Below, in pieces: positions 35,840 through 37,957 of a stretch of DNA of 37,957 nt. Position numbers and translations under genes: made by a program. The notes beneath the pieces are model-generated. The model had not been told where the DNA came from. It worked only from the letters and a program-made list of their open reading frames with translations, and did not search any database. The first letter of the stretch is position 1. Each line of letters opens with the position of its first letter. This stretch comes from Hyphomicrobiales bacterium (GTDB lineage: Bacteria; Pseudomonadota; Alphaproteobacteria; Rhizobiales; Rhizobiaceae): NCBI GenBank assembly GCA_024224595.1, contig JAAENI010000405.1, forward strand, positions 1 to 37,957, in the 5' to 3' direction.

Positions 35840-36808
35840 ATGAATATATTTTCAAACTCTTTTTCCAGTCTTTCCGTTTCACTTTTGATTCTACCGGAGT
35901 GTTCTATGATGTCTGTAGCCTGCACGCTGGACCCAATGCGAGCAGCCAATCGTATCGCAGGTGAGACCGTATTCAAGTGGAAGATATTAACCCTTGATGG
36001 GGAGGCCGTAAACCTGACTTGCGGCCTGCCAATTGCTGCTGACGCAAAATTTGGTGAGACGGCAATTGATGACGTATTGATCGTATTAGCCGGGTTCGAT
36101 AGTGAAATTCACGCGCCAAAAGGGGTAGTTAGACAGCTATCTAAAAATGCCAGTTTATATAAAATCATCGGTGGTGTTGAAGCCGGCAGTTGGCTGATGG
36201 CACGGGCTGGATTGTTAAATGGTTATCAAGCGACAACACATTGGGAAGATCTGGAAGATTTTGCAGAAAAATTTCTCAGAATTGAGGTCGTTCGTAATCG
36301 TTATGTGATTGATGGGCGTTATTTTACCACCGGGGGTGCGTCGCCGACATTTGATTTGATGTTACATTTAATCCGTTCCCGCCGAGGGGTGTTGTTTGCA
36401 ATGCAAGTCGCCAGCGTTTTCATTTATGACGAATCTCACGGGGCTAACGATGCGCAATATCCGGTGTCACTGGGAAACTTGGATTATAATGAACCGATAA
36501 TTTCTTCAGCAATAAAGATTATGGAATCTTCTTTGGATGAACCAATACTTATTAAGCAGATTGCTGCAGAAGTTAATACTTCAGTACGTAGACTTGAGAT
36601 GTTATTCAGTAAGAATCTGGATATTTCTCCAGGCAAATTCTATCGCCATCTGCGCATACAAACTTCAAGACGAATGGTCACTGACACGAGGTTATCGATC
36701 CAGCAAATCGCGGTAAGAACGGGATTTGGCTCATCTTCTGCTTTTTCGCGGGCTTTTAAAGGGCATTTTGGTACAAGTCCTACTCATGTTCGAATTTTGC
36801 AATCTTGA
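35840..36808 (+). CDS. GlxA family AraC-type regulator, probable carnitine regulator (CdhR-like)
   Basis: A 322-residue regulator with a DJ-1/PfpI-like N-terminal domain (about residues 10-185: LSVSLLILPECSMMSVACTL, DPMRAANRIAGETVFKW, GGVEAGSWLMARAGLLNGYQ, FTTGGASPTFDLMLHLI). A C-terminal AraC domain follows (about 225-320: IAAEVNTSVRRLEMLFSKNL, QQIAVRTGFGSSSAFSRAFK). It is divergent from the carnitine operon, as expected for the CdhR type, which activates carnitine catabolism in Pseudomonas. An in-frame TTG at 35825 has AGGA close by, but the ATG at 35840 gives the usual short N-terminus; the start is uncertain. The effector is inferred. Confidence 0.87.
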   Translation: MNIFSNSFSSLSVSLLILPECSMMSVACTLDPMRAANRIAGETVFKWKILTLDGEAVNLTCGLPIAADAKFGETAIDDVLIVLAGFDSEIHAPKGVVRQLSKNASLYKIIGGVEAGSWLMARAGLLNGYQATTHWEDLEDFAEKFLRIEVVRNRYVIDGRYFTTGGASPTFDLMLHLIRSRRGVLFAMQVASVFIYDESHGANDAQYPVSLGNLDYNEPIISSAIKIMESSLDEPILIKQIAAEVNTSVRRLEMLFSKNLDISPGKFYRHLRIQTSRRMVTDTRLSIQQIAVRTGFGSSSAFSRAFKGHFGTSPTHVRILQS

Positions 36809-36853
36809 ATGTTCAGGGAAATTTTTTTGAGATTTGATTGAAATGGATAACTT

Positions 36854-37774
36854 ATGACTAATTTCCCGTTCGCACTGTATGATGCCTTTTCTGATAAAGC
36901 GTTTGGCGGAAGTCAGGCGGGTATTGTTTTGGATACGATTGGTCTCGATAGTGGCACTTGCCTGAATATTGCCCGTGAATTTGGTTGGCCTGCGACCTGC
37001 TTTGTGAGTTCTTCCAACGCCCAATCAATATCGGCCCGGTTTTATTCGACAAAAAGAGAATATCAGATGTGTGGCCATGGAACGGTCTGTCTTATGACTA
37101 TGATGGTAGATAATGGCGCCCTTAAATGGGATCGCGATGGGAAGATTTCTATCAAACTTGATCTTTTGCAATCACAAACGGCAGTAGAAATCAGTCGCCT
37201 TGAAAATGGGCGTGCCTTAATAATGCTGGATGTTGAAATACCAATTCATCGACCGGTTGAAGTGGATCTGCCCAAATTAATGAAATTACTTGGTGCGAAT
37301 GTTGATGATCTGGCGGGGGAGTTGCCTGTTGAAACAGTTGTTGGAAGTTTTACGCATCTGGTGGTGCCCATTGGGAGTCTGGACCAAATGAAGCAAATAA
37401 ATCCTGATTTTGAAGGTTTGAAAGATTATTGCAATTTGTCTGGAATAGATACGATTGCTGTTTTTTGTACAGAAGTGGAAATTGCGGGAAACGATTTTCA
37501 TGTGCGAGATTTTTGTCCTGCAGTAGGTGTGCCCGAATCTGCTGCTGCTGGTACTACCAATGGTGCCCTGACCAGCTATTTGGTAAATCACCGGCTATTT
37601 TGTGATGATGGATCCGGGAAAATTGAACTGACATCTGAGCAAGGTCTGGAAATGGGTCGGCCCAGTACTTTATATTCAGTGGCCTCTTTGAGAAATGGGG
37701 AAGTAGAAAGATTACAGGTTGGTGGGGTCGCGACCAAGATTGTCGAAGGACAACTGAGTTATGAAGATCAGTAA
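36854..37774 (+). CDS. PhzF-fold protein lacking the catalytic glutamate
   Basis: A 306-residue member of the PhzF/diaminopimelate-epimerase-like fold (YDAFSDKAFGGSQAGIVLDT at the N-terminus, MCGHGTVCLMTMMVDNG, and AVGVPESAAAGTTNGALTSYL near 223-243). Active PhzF isomerases have a catalytic Glu in a motif like SETAFV. Here the segment reads GWPATCFV, with Ala47 at that place. The usual GNPAAV is GSQAGIV, and the usual PEDPATGSA is PESAAAGTT. It may be a binding protein or have another chemistry. It starts 45 bp after the CdhR-like regulator and may be cotranscribed with it. The function is unknown. Confidence 0.8.
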   Translation: MTNFPFALYDAFSDKAFGGSQAGIVLDTIGLDSGTCLNIAREFGWPATCFVSSSNAQSISARFYSTKREYQMCGHGTVCLMTMMVDNGALKWDRDGKISIKLDLLQSQTAVEISRLENGRALIMLDVEIPIHRPVEVDLPKLMKLLGANVDDLAGELPVETVVGSFTHLVVPIGSLDQMKQINPDFEGLKDYCNLSGIDTIAVFCTEVEIAGNDFHVRDFCPAVGVPESAAAGTTNGALTSYLVNHRLFCDDGSGKIELTSEQGLEMGRPSTLYSVASLRNGEVERLQVGGVATKIVEGQLSYEDQ

Positions 37775-37832
37775 TCCTGAAGGAGCCTTGCTTGGGTAAA
37801 AACAAATTTGGATTTTGTAAAATTAGTATACT

Positions 37833-37877
37833 CCATCAACCCAAAAAGTGGGCACCGATTTTTGGACAAGTTGATGG
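37833..37877. repeat. Palindromic intergenic element (Hyphomicrobiales-type motif)
   Basis: Nested inverted repeats: CCATCAAC (37833-37840) with GTTGATGG (37870-37877), and inside them CCAAAAA (37841-37847) with TTTTTGG (37859-37865). The centre AAAAGTGGGCACCGATTTTT resembles the short GTGGGCACCGGTTTTCGG-type sequence that I recall as frequent between genes in Hyphomicrobiales; that comparison is from memory. It could act as a bidirectional terminator or an mRNA 3' hairpin after the PhzF gene, or be a dispersed repeat. Confidence 0.5.
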
Positions 37878-37890
37878 ATTAATGGGGAAT

Positions 37891-37933
37891 GTTATACTTA
37901 AAACACCATCCAATTCCGTCTTTTAAGTATAAC
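37891..37933. repeat. Perfect 13-bp inverted repeat
   Basis: GTTATACTTAAAA (37891-37903) and TTTTAAGTATAAC (37921-37933) are perfect inverted repeats with a 17-nt centre. On the plus strand this would fold into an AU-rich hairpin; it could also be an operator or a mobile-element end cut off by the window border. No gene is visible to its right. Confidence 0.55.
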
Positions 37934-37957
37934 TGTACAAAAATGGTTTAAAGCGCC

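Noticed and set aside
35752-35976. A 75-residue N-terminal extension of the BKACE protein
   Set aside because: The extension covers the divergent promoter and the start of the regulator gene, while the ATG at 35751 has a good ribosome site and the family N-terminus.

Overview
The window looks like the chromosome of a moderately AT-rich alphaproteobacterium, probably a Hyphomicrobiales (Rhizobiales) relative and perhaps marine. The basis is the block rplU-rpmA-GNAT-obgE-proB-proA-nadD-rsfS-rlmH-envC-ctpA-yibQ-rppH, which I recall as a typical order in that group, together with an L21 protein carrying a C-terminal helix-hairpin-helix extension. The taxonomic call is inference; no marker gene was compared.

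Region 1 (38-15650) is core housekeeping, all on the minus strand except the tRNA: malate dehydrogenase, ZapE, an Inh/Omp19-type lipoprotein, RppH, a YibQ-type deacetylase-fold protein, CtpA, EnvC, RlmH, RsfS, NadD, ProA, ProB, ObgE, a GNAT acetyltransferase, L27 and L21. A canonical terminator follows L27, and a promoter plus a leader hairpin precede L21. A tRNA-Ser(CGA) closes the region.

Region 2 (15862-21963) has a GlxA-type AraC regulator divergent from a heterotetrameric sarcosine oxidase operon soxBDAG. Its delta subunit has lost three of the four expected zinc ligands. Region 3 (21967-26873) has a LysR regulator divergent from phnW-phnA-phnY, a complete route from 2-aminoethylphosphonate to acetate plus phosphate. 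An MFS transporter follows. Then come two decayed genes: an AraC-type cupin fragment and a headless DUF1194 gene, in the same frame and separated by one amber codon.

Region 4 (29231-37774) is a quaternary-amine cluster. A minus-strand operon encodes a BKACE-family dehydrocarnitine cleavage enzyme, L-carnitine dehydrogenase, an acyl-CoA dehydrogenase, an ADP-forming-type acyl-CoA ligase and a CaiD-like hydratase. Divergent from it are a second GlxA/CdhR-type regulator and an atypical PhzF-fold protein. The set reads as a CoA-dependent conversion of gamma-butyrobetaine or crotonobetaine to L-carnitine and then to betainyl-CoA plus acetoacetate. Glycine betaine would feed, through demethylation steps not seen here, into sarcosine and the sox operon.

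Two small inverted-repeat elements (about 260 bp each, CTAG at each junction) lie head to tail between the ligase and hydratase genes. Removing them and two CTAG copies leaves the ligase stop codon 30 nt from the hydratase start, so they appear to have inserted into an intact operon exactly at a stop codon. No CRISPR array, prophage, rRNA or intact transposase was seen.
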